Shown: in pieces, positions 1 through 12,889 of the stretch
Layout: every line of letters begins with the position of its first letter
Numbering within the stretch: position 1 is the first letter of the stretch
Origin: Cristatella mucedo
Lineage: Eukaryota > Bryozoa > Phylactolaemata > Cristatellidae
Length of the DNA: 64,000 nucleotides
Direction of reading: 5' to 3'
Assembly: GCA_009760855.2 (NCBI GenBank)
Contig: WPIO01000347.1
Location: forward strand, 1 to 64,000
Program-made: the position numbers and the translations under genes
The notes under the pieces: generated by a model
Told to the model about the DNA's origin: nothing
The model's input: only the letters and a program-made list of their open reading frames with translations
Databases searched by the model: none

Positions 1-51
<51 letters not shown>

Positions 52-52
52 T
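1..52. repeat. (AG)n microsatellite
   Basis: A nearly pure AG dinucleotide run at the window start, with one gg interruption near 41. It may continue to the left. Confidence 0.95.
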
Positions 53-779
53 TCACGTCTTTGATGGTGCCAATAAAACGACATTACTGCTATTCTCTTT
101 ATTACGGAATATTCGAAAACTTTAGCATGCACCCAGACGACTCGCACGATGCAAAGCCTGCGATAAAGAGGCGGTTTTTTTACTTCTACTTAAATGTCGT
201 CGAATTCTAAGACGGCGCGAGGTCAGTTGGTATTTGAATGCCAAATTTTATAAACGCGGAGTTAAGCGGCTCATAAGCTTAAGTTCTTTGGGACAAGAAA
301 GTGCACTCATGCTAACCTGCTAGCTATGCACGGCACGAACTTTGATGCATCGCCGAGCCATACATCATCCACCGCGACACTAGTCTCTAATGTGGTGCTA
401 GTCTCTGCCACCACATGGGGCTTCCGGACATTCACTCTAACGCCCCGGCTCTGTCTCCTGCACTGCAACCGGTGTTGCCTCTCGCGTCGCTCGTGAGGCA
501 GAGGTCCTGTACGACTGTCTATAGCTGGTTGATCTAGCAATACAGAGAGAACTTACTAAGTCGCACCTGCTGCTCTGAAGAATGCCGTTATTCCGATGGT
601 AGCTGAGCGTGAGTGCACGGCCGACTTCCGTCGGCAAGTGTAAAGTCTACGCTGCAGCAAATCCGGAATTGCTGTCCTCTGTCATAAACACAGCTTAAGT
701 AAGCTCAATAACCAGTGCAGATAGGTGATCAATATTGGTGAAGCTAGCGTCTCATAGTATATCTAACTGGTAGAGGCTA
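53..779. other. No recognisable feature
   Basis: Several short open frames overlap on the minus strand at 307-637, but none has family-like motifs or clear splice context. I see nothing supportable here. Confidence 0.4.
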
Positions 780-2290
780 AATAATAATAATAGTACTAAT
801 ATACTTGATAAAGCGGCATCAGAGAGCTCAACCTCTTTCTAGGCGCTTTAAGTTTGCTGCAAAGGGAAATGCGATTGAATGGTGAGTATTATCATGCTTA
901 CTAAACAAAATGAATAACATTGTTAGGGGTGATATGCACAGGGTCAGCAGGCAAGTTGACGCATTAGCACGTAAAGACGAATCACAGGTACTCACAAAAG
1001 GCTGTCCCAAATACGTGCGTTTTTAAGTTCTTTTTAAATGTTGTGCTAAATAGGTGCGTTTTAAATTCTTTTAAAATGTAGTCAGGTCAGGGGATGATGT
1101 GATGCAAGTCGAGAGTGAGTTTAGGGCTTTAGGAGCATACGAACTAAATTCACGTGGTCTCCAAAGGATTTGAGGATTGTACGAGGAATTGATAATTTGT
1201 AGAATTCCGAAAAGCCGGTGGTACGATGCTTGGACTGATAAGGGAATAGATCTGATAGGTAGGCTGGAGCCCAAGAATGAAGAGACCTAAAAGTGAGCGA
1301 CAAAACCTTGAAATATATTTGTTGCTTGACTGGTCGCCAGTGCATGTCGGCAAGAAGTGGTTTGATGTGGCAACTTCGATGCTCACGACAGACAAGCCTA
1401 CGACTAGGTGCAGAGTTTGGCACCAGCTGTAAGCGCCTGATTGCACATGGCGGTAGGCCAGCCACCACTGAGTTACATAACTCAATACGGGATGTCACAA
1501 ATGCATGGACTAACTTATATGTCGTATCCTTACCTAAAAACTCGTACATTTTTAGCAACGTTGTCGAGGGCAGATTTGATTTGGGAGCTCAGGAGGTCGT
1601 CTAACGAAAGATCACATTGGAACATGACACCTAGACTTCGTGCAGATTCAACAAGAGATAAGCTTGCAGAGCCGATTTCGAGCGTTAGCCTTTCCAATTT
1701 CTGAATCGCTCTTGGTTTGCCTGTAACTAGTAGGTTATTATTATCATAATTTATTTCAAGAAAATGGGCTGCCATCAATGTGCGAATGTCATCAATACTT
1801 GCAGCAAGGGAGTTGAGAGAATTCGAGGTGCTCGAAGGCTAGGAGGGATCAAAGCAGTGAGAGTGCAAACCGCGAAAAGAACCGGACCTAGCACGTACCC
1901 CTGAGGTATCCCATATTTCAGAGGTACTTCGGATTATCTTTGCCCATTCACATCGATACTCTGGAGTCTCGCACTGAGATAGGTCCTGAACCATTGCAGA
2001 ACAACGCCAGTGATGCCGATGCGAGATGAGGCACTCAAGAAGAACTTGTTGATCGATAGTATCAAAAGCTCCCGAAACATCGAACAAAACAAGCAGAGAC
2101 ACTCTACCTATGTCTGCATTCCAAAGTAGCTCGTTGCACACCCTAAGCAAGGCTGATTCTGTGGAGTGATGAGTTGTAAAGCCAGACTGGAACTTACTAG
2201 CATGGTTTGAAGTTTCAATATGTGAGTTCCGCTGGTCCGCCTCGACCCGTTGTGTGCTGCAAATATCTGAGCATCGCATGCATCAAGAGA
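780..2290 (-). mobile_element. CR1/L2-like LINE, 5'-truncated and frameshifted
   Basis: The 3' end (at the left) is an (AAT)n tail followed by the family's terminal hairpin, and the RT region follows in three broken pieces. Recognisable RT fragments include KFQSGFTTHHSTESALLRV and SGAFDTIDQQVLL (palm motif A region), and further C-terminal pieces (YLSDLFPYQSKHRTTGFSE). Frameshifts separate the pieces and the YADD catalytic box is not readable in frame. The element is truncated in the N-terminal RT region. Confidence 0.85.
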
Positions 2291-3558
2291 GCCATGTATC
2301 ACTAAACAAATTTGATGCCATTATTTCTGAGCAATCTATTCAGTAGTGAAAGAGATGCACTTCTTTTTTTCAAGCACCAACCAACCCGAGCATCTCAAGG
2401 TTTCAAAGCCTCAAGTACAACTGACGATGCGTCGCAACATCTGGCTCAGACAAGATAATACATAGATTATGACCTTTCTGCTGTTTAGGGCTAGACGTTC
2501 AGGAACAGCCATTAATCTCAAGTAATTGCTTCACCAGCCAATGTGGCAGGCATATTTTTCACTGATATCTCTGTAGATTAAGGCTATTCTTAGGCGCTAT
2601 ACAAAAGTAACCCGGCACATCTTTTTACATTAATTAATCTGTTTCATTGTTTTCCTCTAGTAAATAGAAAGTGTCTTTTCCCAATCCTTTATAAGTAAAG
2701 CATATGGAAAATAGCTATTATTAGACAAAAACCTTGCTTGTGTTTAGAAAAATAATATTTCGAAGGTTTTCTTGAAATTCTTGTAAACATTGTACTAACT
2801 TGAGGTTCAAACATACTAGCATGCCCTGTGCCGACACCTGCATTAGTGACCGTTTGGTGGATATAAAACGTAGAGTAGTTTCCATTCAACAATATTATTA
2901 AAAGCACGTTAAACTAACATTTATACAAAGTTATTAAACGGTAATAAATATGTATTTTTTATTGCTTTGGCAAATATAGTTTGCTTTCCCCCTTCCAGTT
3001 TTTATGCAATTTATTGCGAGTCTAGTGACAAGCAATCAGTACTAAATATAAGAATTATTTCATTAAAGCGTGTACTAGCTTTTATTTGGCATGCGTCTTA
3101 GGAATTTAAACAAGCACTGGGTACTTGCTTTCGCGTAGGAGTACTACCCCAAGCTATTCTTGAATGTAAGAAAAATAATTTCCGTCTCCTCTATAGAATT
3201 TCGAGCACAAAAATATGTTACATTTGAAATCCTAATATTACATTCTGCTACCTTTAAAGGCCGCTGAGAGAAAAAATAGCTATGCAGCTTTTACTCCCAA
3301 GAATTTGGCCGGTGGAACTGACTTACCCACTCAGCAACGCCTACTTTTCCACGGTTGATTATTCCAAGCGCCGAGCTAGCAAGACCAGGCCTTTCATTTT
3401 TTACTTATTTATTAATTTTTAACGCTGAAACTCGGTTAAAAGCGACTGAGCTCCGTAGCAAGCCTAACAGCGAAGCTCTCTCCCGAGTGCCAGCTGGGTG
3501 CCCTCCGATGCGAAATGGGCAGATCATATAATAAAAACCATGACGACAATATTGTGCA
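2291..3558. other. AT-rich intergenic sequence, nothing recognised
   Basis: AT-rich DNA with only short open frames. No repeat family shared with the rest of the window was noticed. Confidence 0.4.
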
Positions 3559-4730
3559 GTGCAGTGGGAAACTCCAGAGTATTGACGTGAATGGACAAAG
3601 ATCGTCTGAGGTACCTCTGAAATATGGCGTACCTCAGGGCTCCGTGCTAGGTCTGGTTCTTTTCACGGTTTATACTCTCCTTGCTGATGTGATTGCCAAG
3701 CACAATCTAGGCTTTCACTTCTATGCTTGCTGCATGTATTGATGATATCCCCACATGAATAATAGCCATTTTTCTAAAACTTAACGATGATAAAACTAAC
3801 GTACTAGTTATGGAAAAAACCAGTGTGATTCGTAAATTGGAAAGGCTGAAGCTCAAAATTGGCTTTGCCAGCATATCTCCGGTTGAATCAGCTCGCAATC
3901 TAGGTGTCATATTCCAAAGTGACCTTTCGTTAAAAGTCCATCCCAGCTCCACTGTCAACCTGCCTACTTTTAGGATCATAACCTTGCTAAAATTCGGGCT
4001 TGTTTAGATAAGGATACCACGTCCAAGTTGGTCCATGCATTCGTGACATCCTACAACTCACTGCTTACTGACCTACCGGCATGTGCGATCAGGCGATTGC
4101 AGCTGGTGCAAAACTTCGCAGCTAGGCTAGTCTGTCGTGAGCGTCGCAGTTGCCACATTACTCCTCTTCTTGCCGACCTGCACTGGCTACCAGTCAAGCA
4201 ATGGATTGACTTCAAGGTTTTGTCGCTCACTTTTAGGTCACTTCCTCCTTTGGCTCCAGCCTATCTCTCAGATCTACTCCTTCATCAGGCAAAGCATCGT
4301 ACCACTTGCTTTTCGGAATCCAACCGTCTACAAATACCTGTACAAACCTCAAATCCTTTAAAGATCGTGCACTTAGTTCGTATGCTCCCAAAGCCTGGAA
4401 CTCCCTCCTGACCTGCGTCAGAACATCCCCTGAGCTGACCACATTTAAAAGGAACTTATAAACACACCTATTTAGGACAGCATTTAGTGGGTCCCTGTGA
4501 TTCATCCTTCACGTGCTTATGCGTGCTGACGCTGTGCATGCTGCCACTAACCACATTTGCATGCTGACCCAGTGCATGTCACCCCTAACCATGTTATTCG
4601 TTTTGTTTGTCTATCAAGGATGATTTTACTTAACATTCAATTGCATTTTCCTTTGCAGCAAATGTAAAGTGCCTAGAGAGAGATTAAGTTCTCAGAGCGC
4701 GCTTTATTAAGTGCATTATTATTATTATTA
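3559..4730 (+). mobile_element. CR1/L2-like LINE, 5'-truncated with an internal deletion
   Basis: It starts within RT (SIDVNGQRSSEVPLKYGVPQG, split across the GVPQGSVLG motif), loses the YADD box in a deletion joining CTATG to CTTGCTGCATG near 3722, and continues through the C-terminal region (HWLPVKQWIDFKVLSLTF). It ends in the family's 3' UTR, terminal hairpin and an (ATT)n tail at about 4715-4730. Confidence 0.87.
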
Positions 4731-4792
4731 ATGTGTTTTCCGAGGTCGATAAATGACTGTCTACTCAGTGCTTAGTCCTGCACTGGTGCAGC

Positions 4793-5245
4793 TCCTATCC
4801 AGTGGAGACTCCAGAGTTTTGATATAAGTTGGTGAAGGTCACCTGACGATCCACTTTAGTATTGGGTTCCTCGGAGTCCATGCTCGGTCTGCTTGTTTTC
4901 TCATTTTCAACTCTTCCTCTTGCCGATTTGAATGCTACCGGCTATGTGAGCTTTCACTTCTATGCTGATGACACACACTGTACTTATGCTTTCATCCCTC
5001 ATGGCCATCCAGCATGTTGTATCATCTCACCTTTTTTGCTGCGTGTATATGTGATATCCCGCATGGGTGGCAGCAAACTCCCTCAAATTGAATTGCGATG
5101 CAATTAACTTAATACTTATGGGCAAACCAACTGCTTACTCCAAAATGGGACAGCTGAACATTCAAAATCGGCACCATCGATTCATCTCATATAGCGTATA
5201 CACGAAGTCTGTGTTTCCTGTTCCGAAGTGACCTATCACAATACC
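4793..5245 (+). mobile_element. Heavily decayed LINE RT fragment
   Basis: Similarity to the same LINE RT is visible from ccagtggagactccagag through the GSVLG-like region (SMLGLLVFSF) to a YADDTH box near 4962-4980, then fades by about 5245. It lies in tandem after the previous copy but has diverged much more, so it is an older insertion. Confidence 0.65.
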
Positions 5246-5494
5246 AACACGTCAGCTACCCTCTCAAGCCTGCCAACCTGCTGGTCTATTAAGGTGTATC
5301 TGTCTGCTTCCCGTGATTGTGTGTGTTGCGAGCTTGCTTCATTTTATAAGTAATTAGTGTTGTTTGTACGTCGTCATTTATTCAGGCGTTGCAGGCCATT
5401 TTTAGGAAGGATTATACGCTCTTGACTGAATGGCTGTAGAGTAAAAATGTCCGATTTGTATAAGCTAGTCCGTGCCTACAGTGTAATCACTTTT

Positions 5495-6055
5495 AATAAT
5501 AATAATATTAATAATGTACTTGATAAAGCGCCCTCAGAGAACTTAATCTCTTTCTAGGCGCTTTACATTTGCTGCAAAGGGAAATGCAATTGAATGGTAA
5601 GTAAAATCATGCTTAAAAAACAAACAAAATGAATAATATGGTTAGGGGTCACATGCACAGGGTCAGCATGCAAATGTAGTTAGTGGCAGCATGCACAGTG
5701 TCAGCACACATAAGCACATCAAGGACGAATCACAGGGACCCACTAAATGCTGTCATAAATAGGTGTGTTTTTAAGTTCTTTTTAAATGTGGTCAGGTCAG
5801 GGGATGTTCTGACGCAGGTCGGGTGGGAGTTCCAGGCTGTGGGAGCATACGAACTAAATGCACGGTCTCCAAAGGATTTAAGGTTCGTACGAGGTATTTG
5901 TATACTGCTGGATTCCGAAAAGCAGGTGGTACGGTGCTTGGCCTGATGGGGTAGTATATCTGAGAGATAAGCTGGAGCCATAGAATGAAGGGACCTAAAA
6001 GTGAGCGACAAAACCTGGAAGTCAATCCCTTGCTTGACTGGTAGCCAGTAACGTC
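5495..6055 (-). mobile_element. CR1/L2-like LINE 3' fragment
   Basis: The (AAT)n tail is at the left end, then the terminal hairpin, 3' UTR and the last part of the ORF (YLSDILPHQAKHRTTCFSES). Truncated at about 6055. Confidence 0.85.
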
Positions 6056-7849
6056 CAGTGCAGCACTCAGATTTCGATTGGTGTGCAGTAGAAGGAAGCA
6101 TATTTTTTAGTGTATCGTACATTTAGTGTGACGTAAACGGCAAAACCACTGTGATAAAGAAGAGAATTTTGTTAAGCGTCACGGTCTTAATGCACAGGCT
6201 TTCTTCTAAGGCTCTATTAATGTACATACACACGGCTCAATGTGCACATGGGTACTACGGACTGATAAAGAAAACCTGCTCACATCATTCACACCCATCA
6301 ACACAGGTGCACTAGCAGACACACACACGCAAACAAACACACACACACACACACACTCAGGAAAAACCTATGCCCACACATATACTCTACGACAGGAAAA
6401 CAGATTAAGAGCCAAACTCTACATTTTCATGGGAGAGGTATAGTGTGTTCCTGCTAATCGGAGCACCGCAAGGCTTACTGGCAAGAACTGCAGGAACACC
6501 TTATTCCACCACACTCCTTCGGCAGGCCTATGGAAATCACTGGCAGGAAGTTACTTAAACTTAATGCTGTGACAATTAAATTCAAATAAGACTCTTTTCG
6601 GTCAGCAGGAAGTTGGTGAGATAAGGGTATGGTCTGATGGATCTTGAGTCGTTACATTAAGGCAATAGTACCCAAGCAAACTGGATAGTAGGCCTCGTTG
6701 ATAAATCTAGAAGTCTGACGGGGGAGCCCTAGTTTGGTTTTTCTAGAACTCACGCTAATCAAAACAATGTGAAGTGAGCAAGCCAGAAGCTTGGGAGTGA
6801 ATAGCAGAAGGACGTTACGAAATTCAGCTGACTTAGCCGCACAGCTGACTGTGCAGCTATGGTTCTGCAAAATAAAAAGCAGCAGAACTCTGGTATATTG
6901 GATCAGATCGAGCCAGGACGAGCACAGCCAGCCAGCCAGCCAGGAAGGCGGAGCCTGGAACGATGGAGCTTTGGGTGGGGACAGTTGTACTTTGTCAATG
7001 CATTCGGTTTAATTCCACGAAACAAGCGCATATTTGCTTTTGCATGCATTTGATAAGTTATTACCACATTGACAACGATAGTGGTTTATATATGCACACA
7101 CATGGTTCACATCTGAGTAAAATCGACTAGTTTGCTCCGGCATGGTGACTGGCTTGCTTCTGCAGCTGCCGTCGGCTGTGCGGCACTGTTTTTTTAGCAG
7201 TTCATCGTGCACTTAAAATCTTCTGATCGTGTTTTGAAAGATATTTACACATGCGCTAACTTGCTATCCGATTTCCTATAAAGATGTGCTACTTACTTTT
7301 GAAACGCTAGCGTTTGGTGCTGAAGCATCGCTATTGAAATGCGACTACGCTCGCTTAACTATGACAGTGAAACTCGGTCTTACCTTTAGAAAAACTCATT
7401 TCTATTCGCAATGGAAGTATTGAACTTGACCGAGCTGACGAGAGCGTTTCGAATAGCAGATGTGCTCACTTTCGGTATCGGCTACGATTGTCTACAGAGC
7501 CAAAAGTCCGGGAATCGTCAGTCGACCCTGTGTCGTGGGGGATGCTGGTATCAAGCAATCCTTTTGCAAGGGCACAGTAGATTAATTGCGACTCTTGCAC
7601 CAATAGCGTTACGAACTAGATATACCTAAGCCTGTCTGAAGTGATTGTCCGTCTGTGGTACTGTGCGTTCCCATGACACTGTATCATATAATAATTTTCT
7701 TTGTCTGGAGCCATAAGAGAACCTCACATCTATTCAGGTGCTCCATATATACGACAGAAATTGAGGCTACGGATTCGGTCACTTAATGTATTCTAAAGTA
7801 AATCGCCGAGCCGGTAGATGCAGGTCTATTTCGGGCTATATTAGAACGC
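6056..7849. other. No gene recognised; contains a CA microsatellite
   Basis: A stretch of unremarkable sequence with short open frames and no family motifs. The only distinct element is the CA-rich tract at 6319-6356, listed separately. Confidence 0.4.
6319..6356. repeat. (CA)n microsatellite
   Basis: An imperfect CA run interrupted by CGCAAACAAA. Confidence 0.9.
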
Positions 7850-8232
7850 GGCCGAATAGGTAGATTTCTGATTTCTTTTTCAGTGTGGTTATGCCAGGGG
7901 ATGAGACGAAAGTCGGAGTGAGTTTCAGGCTTATGAGCGAATATAAACTAAATGCACGGTCTCCAAAAGATTTTAGGTTGGTATGAGGTATGGGTAAACA
8001 GTTAGATTCTCGAAAGCAGATGGTACGATGCTTGGCCTGGCTGGAGAATAAATCAGATATGTAGGCTGGAGCCGGAGAATGAAAGTACATAAGAGTGAGT
8101 GACACAACCTTGAAGTTGATTCGTCGTTTGACTGGTAGCTAGTGCAGGTTGACGAGAAGTGGTGCGATGTGGCAACTGTCACGCTTACGACGAACAAGCC
8201 TGGCTGCAGAGTTGTGCACCAGCTGTAAGCAC
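7850..8232 (-). mobile_element. Decayed LINE C-terminal fragment
   Basis: The minus strand reads fragments matching the C-terminal LINE region (AYISDLFSSQAKHRTICFRE, then FGDRAFS) plus the TFV segment. There is no terminal hairpin or (ATT)n tail, so the 3' end is lost. Confidence 0.7.
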
Positions 8233-8746
8233 TAGGCACGTGAGCTGTAAGCTGTGAGTGCGACCCACGGAGAATTCTCCGCAGGTCGCACTGCTTGCCT
8301 GCACCTGAGCCCGAGCGCCTCTGCAGGCGGCTCAGCACAGAGTATGACACAACTAGAGGAAACCGAACCTCATGCATCTGGCATACGTTCACGATAAATA
8401 GAGTTTTAATCGATTGATAGACTCTCTATGTCCTCTGTCGTTGGGTGGGATTCAAACTGACGTCGCACTGTTAATACTGTCCAAGGAGTGCCAATCGGTA
8501 GCAGCACATTTTGCCTTGCAAATTTGCAGCTATTGTAAAGGAGCACGTTTTAGCCAAGGTCAAGGTGAATGTATTTTTCGGCCGATGTCATCGGCTTGAC
8601 CCCGTTTTATTCGTGAAGCGCTGGAAGAGAGATTTGGCTTGTTTAGGGCCATCAACAAGAGAATTATGAATTATATATATTTAGAAAAGCATACATGTTT
8701 ATGCTGGCACTGTCGATGTCAAGAACAGGTCAAATTTGGTGTAGAG
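8233..8746. other. No recognisable feature
   Basis: Short open frames only. I see nothing supportable before the hAT element. Confidence 0.35.
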
Positions 8747-8932
8747 CAGTGGTTCTTTACCTGTGGGTCGCGGACCCTTTGGGGGTCGAAAGACCCTTTC
8801 ACAGGGTCGCCTAAGACCAAAGGAAAACACGCACTTCCACATTTTGCGCACGCACAATTTTAGATTAGTGTTCACCACAACATTAGGAGCTGCATTTAAG
8901 GATCACGGCATTAGGAAGATTGAGAACCACCG
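8747..8932. mobile_element. hAT MITE resembling SPIN/URR1-type elements
   Basis: A 186-bp element. The left end is CAGTGGTTCTTTACCTGTGG and the right end is the inverted GGTTCTCAATCTTCC-type terminus. It is flanked by 8-bp duplications, GTGTAGAG (8739-8746) and GAGTAGAG (8933-8940), matching at seven of eight bases, as expected for hAT. The subterminal GGGTCGAAAGACCC palindrome and the termini look like the SPIN/URR1 group of hAT transposons that I know from vertebrates and some invertebrates. It is too short to encode transposase. Confidence 0.82.
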
Positions 8933-9726
8933 GAGTAGAGGATTGGGTTCTGGGATCCGAGAGGCATTTCAGGCATATACTTTCAATTTTCGATTCAACT
9001 ATTTTCGCAGCTTCTTTACTTTCTAAAATGCACATAACCAACGAATTTGGGCGATCGAACATAACCTGGGGGTAAAGTGAGAGTGCAATTTCTCTCTCTA
9101 CTAACCTCGGCATTCTTCCTAGTCGAGCATGCGCACTACCGCAGCAGTGAGGAGTAATGGCTGACTTTTTTCCGCTAATAAAACCTCCCTCTCAAATTCG
9201 GGAGGCTGGATAATGCGATAAAATTTACACCCCGTGAAATTCGCGGGTCGCAGGCTGCAGAACTTTCAGGTTCTTGGCCTTCAACCATCATTACCGCAGA
9301 CGAATACGGTAAGAGGTCGAGGAAAAGGAAGGCCAGCCTGCATTGAAGATTTTCTCGGGCCACTGTACATTGTGCACGGGTTAGAGTGGTTTCGCCTGAG
9401 CGAACAGTCGTGAAAGACGAAGCGATTGAGTTGCCCTCGGCGCTCAAGTCTGCGACTGAGACATGGGAGGCTAGCACCCAGCAAGCGCCGAGGCGAGAAT
9501 AGAGAAGTGTGCAGACGAAATTTCCGGTCCGCAGCGTCCCATGTTGCATCAGCCGTAGGACCAGGTACGAAATGGCTTCGAAACTGAGCTAAGTAGCGGA
9601 GCAGTTGAATGCTATATCCTCTTCGCCGATGGGTCGTGTCGTTTCTATGGAGGACTCGATTATGATTTGAAGCTCTTTAGAGCGACAACGGTGTGAATTA
9701 GACATTTAGGAATAATTGAACATTCT
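8933..9726. other. No recognisable gene
   Basis: A moderately GC-rich stretch at 9190-9540 holds overlapping minus-strand open frames without family motifs. The 9590-9726 part may be the eroded N-terminal side of the transposase relic that follows. Confidence 0.35.
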
Positions 9727-10640
9727 TTCGATGGATGCTAAATATCACGGTTGCATGCGGGATTGCACGCCAGATGTCAGTAGCCGCTGGAAAATGACAA
9801 AGATCCACTGCTTCGCTAGAAACTCAAAGTCAGTGATGAAAGAGTACTTTTTGGGGTTTCAAAAAGTGGTTGGTACTAATGGAGCTGGACTAGTTGAGTC
9901 GCTCGTAGAGAAGCTCGCTCTGTTGGGATGAACCTGAAGGATTGCCTGTGCCAAAATTTTGATACCGGCAGCAGCAATATAATAAAATATTCCTGCGTTC
10001 AAGCGCAACTTTGAAAAATAAACCCGCGAACATTTTATTTGCCTCGCACCAGTTATGGCCTGAGCCTTGTATTTTGAGATGCAGCCGGCTCTTTAATGAC
10101 TTCTGCATCGTTCTTTGGTCACTTGCTCCGAGTGTATTCACTTTTGAGACATATACATATACATAGGATTTACTAAAATATTGAATGTGCCTATACACAT
10201 TGTCGGGCGGAACCCTGCCCTACCGGGGTCGCGCGTACTACCCGCGCATCCGGGCTCAGAAAAACACGGACCACATTCCTTCCGAGCCGGTAATGGCGTC
10301 GGATACGCACAGCCGCCGCAACGGCCTTTGCTCTGCGCTTGGAATGCAAAGGTCCGCTTGACAAGCTATTCCAAATCAACGACATTTACAGCACTGTTAG
10401 TCATTTGCAAACCTTTCAGAGACAAATATTTTGAAGCCTCCTTGTCTAAGGCGAACACGTTAGAAGCGATCATTGCCTCATTCCACTTCCTACTGTGCTT
10501 AATAATAAGGCAAATCTTTTAGCTATTATTAATTAGGTCACGGAGGTTCTTCAAGACAAAAGCTTGCACGTTGACGTCGTAGCCCTGGATTTTATGAAAG
10601 CCGTGCTGCAGAGTTTGCCTAAAGCAATAGTGGTCACAAA
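9727..10640 (+). pseudogene. Relic of a DUF4371-type hAT transposase (ZMYM1-like)
   Basis: Colinear fragments in changing frames match the DUF4371/hAT transposase family: DCTPDVS near 9765, KEYFLGFQKVV, GAGLVESLVEKLALLG, then a shifted frame with NLKDCLCQNFDTGSS and KYSCVQAQL, a stop, KINPRTFYLPRTSYGLSLVF and DAAGSLMTSASFFG. About 150 bases of unrelated sequence follow. Weaker similarity resumes with WNAKVRLTSYSK, TLEAIIASFHFLLCLII and LQDKSLHVDV. Stops and frameshifts make it non-functional. It lies 0.8 kb from a hAT MITE, but nothing links the two as one family. Confidence 0.7.
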
Positions 10641-11167
10641 AGTGTCCCTAAAGCAAAAGTCACAAAAGTCACAAAGGTCACACAAGCAACCCTTTCCCCC
10701 TAACATCATTCAACGCAGGAATACAGTTACGAAAACAGCTAGACATCTTAGCCGAGACGCCAGCTTGAAAATACCGACGTGCGGCCGCGTCAGACTGCAT
10801 GTAAAGACCAAGACTTCTTGTCGATGCTCTTTTGCACATATTTAAAGTGCAGCTCTTCATTCACTCAACGCGTCGTTGCTCTCGTCTCCCTCGACGGAAC
10901 GGTTTGCTCAAGCTGCACGTGATGTGCTCGCCGAGCTCATTATACAAGATACAACCAGAGGCATAGCCAGAATTGAAGCACCGGGGTGGAACGGGGGTCT
11001 GGCGACTTAGCCTCCGGTTAAGAGCGGTCGGGGATGTTGTTCCGGCGCTTTCGTGAAGCGGACTCAGCTCCTGTCTACCAGGCCTGCGGAGGTGGCTGCT
11101 GCCTCCTCAGCCACATCCAGGCTCTGCCTTGGCTTACAACTGTATACCCCAAACGCGGCTCTTCGCC
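10641..11167. other. No recognisable feature
   Basis: This may include the decayed tail of the transposase relic. No convincing motifs were seen. Confidence 0.35.
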
Positions 11168-12070
11168 TCTGAAACAATAACAATAGCAATAATAATGAAA
11201 TTAATAAAGCGTCGTCGATTGCACATACCGGTAGGCCAGCAAGCAGTGAGTTCCAGAAGTCATGACTGGATGTCACAAATGCATGGAACAACTTGGACGT
11301 GGTATCTTATCTAAGCCCGCCCACATTTTAGCAATGTTATGTAGCTGAAAGTAGGCAGAATTTATTATGGAGCTGAAGTGGTCGTCTAACGAGTGGTCGC
11401 TTTGGCACGTGACCCCTATATTTCGAGCTGATTCAACAGGAGATATGCTGGCAGAGCCAATCTTAGGCGTCAGCCTTTCCAATTTCTGAATGACACAGGG
11501 TTTGCCCATAACTAATAAGTTAGCTTTATCATCGTTTAGTTTTAGAAAATTTGCTGCCATCCATGTGCAGATGCCATCAATACATGCAACAAGAGAGTCG
11601 AGAGAATGTGAGGTGCTCGATGGCTGAGAGGGCTCAAAGCAAAGGTACAACTGAGTGTCATCCACATATTAGTGAAAGCCTAGATTGTGCTTAACAATCA
11701 CATCAGCAAGAGGGGAAGTATAAAAAGTGAAAAGAACCGGACCTAGCACGGAGCCCTGTTGTAGCCTATATTTCAGAGGTACCTCGGATGATCTTTGTCT
11801 ATTCACGTCAATACTCGGAAGTTTACCACTGAGATAGGACCTAAACTATTTCAGATCAGTGCCAGTGATGCCCTGGCGAGATGAGGGTGCTCTAGACGCA
11901 CTTGGTGATCGATAGTATCAACAGGTGCCATACGATCGAGCAAATCAAGCAGATATACTCTTCCAACGTCTGAATGCCTAAGAAGGTCGTTGTGCACCCT
12001 ATGCAGTGCTAATTCTGTGGAGTGACTAGCTCTAAAGTCAGACTGGAACTTACTAGCAAGGTTTGAAGTT
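11168..12070 (-). mobile_element. CR1/L2-like LINE, internally deleted
   Basis: The AAT-rich tail (11168-11205) is fused directly to an internal part of the ORF (RC of GGCCTACCGGTATGTGC), so the hairpin and C-terminal region are deleted. RT fragments read on the minus strand include WMAANFLKLNDDKANLLVMG and DDTQLYLCFEPSQPSS, and similarity continues to the FQSDFRASHSTE-like region at about 12060. Confidence 0.8.
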
Positions 12071-12889
12071 CGTCTGACCGTAGTCTTAGACTCGCCGCAC
12101 GAGGCCTGGCTTCAGGACCAAGCGGGAACACAGCAGGACAGAGTCGGACAGAGCGCGATCCCGGCCTCATCACTGCCAATTACAGGTGGATCTAGGGCTA
12201 AATAGTAACTTGTTCGAATTGGTGAGTCGAATGCAACTGGTGGCACCCATGGACAGAGGAGTGCATAAATAAATCAGAATTATTGTTTGAAAAACAGTTC
12301 GAGTGCTTCGGAGCATTGAAGCTCTTGTAACCAAATACTTTTTACACGCAAGATCGCGAACAATTAAATTTAATCGTGACGCTCCAGTTTGGCAAAGGAA
12401 AAGAACGATAATGACGATATAGTAGGCATTCGCAGGGGCCGTTCTGCTTAGTGAGCATCCATTTAATTAACATTGACAGCAAGCGATTGCATAACGATTT
12501 CGAGAGCAATGATCCGTGCCGAAGCTCCAACCTACGGCCAATCGACGAGAAATTGGTAGTATGAAGCTCCAATTGTCTTTGCTTATAATATTTTGCTGCG
12601 TTCAACGTTAAATATATATGCAGAGTAGTTTAAGTTATTACTATTTTTTGAACCAAGCTATTGCACACGCAAATCAATATGCCATAGACTTCTGCTTCAG
12701 AAGCACGCTCCGACAAGCCGTAGGTGCAATGGCATTGGCCGAGTTCAATAGGTCCACTAGGTATGCTTTGACATCCAGTCAAGCCGTATTGTTCAGCGGC
12801 TCCTAAAATAGACCTAGTATCCTGAGTCAGCCGTTTGCCCTGCAGGTCAAAGGTGAAACCGCCCTCCAGATTGGCTGTAAAGCTGATTC
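12071..12889. other. No recognisable feature
   Basis: Short open frames only, with no shared repeat noticed. Confidence 0.35.
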
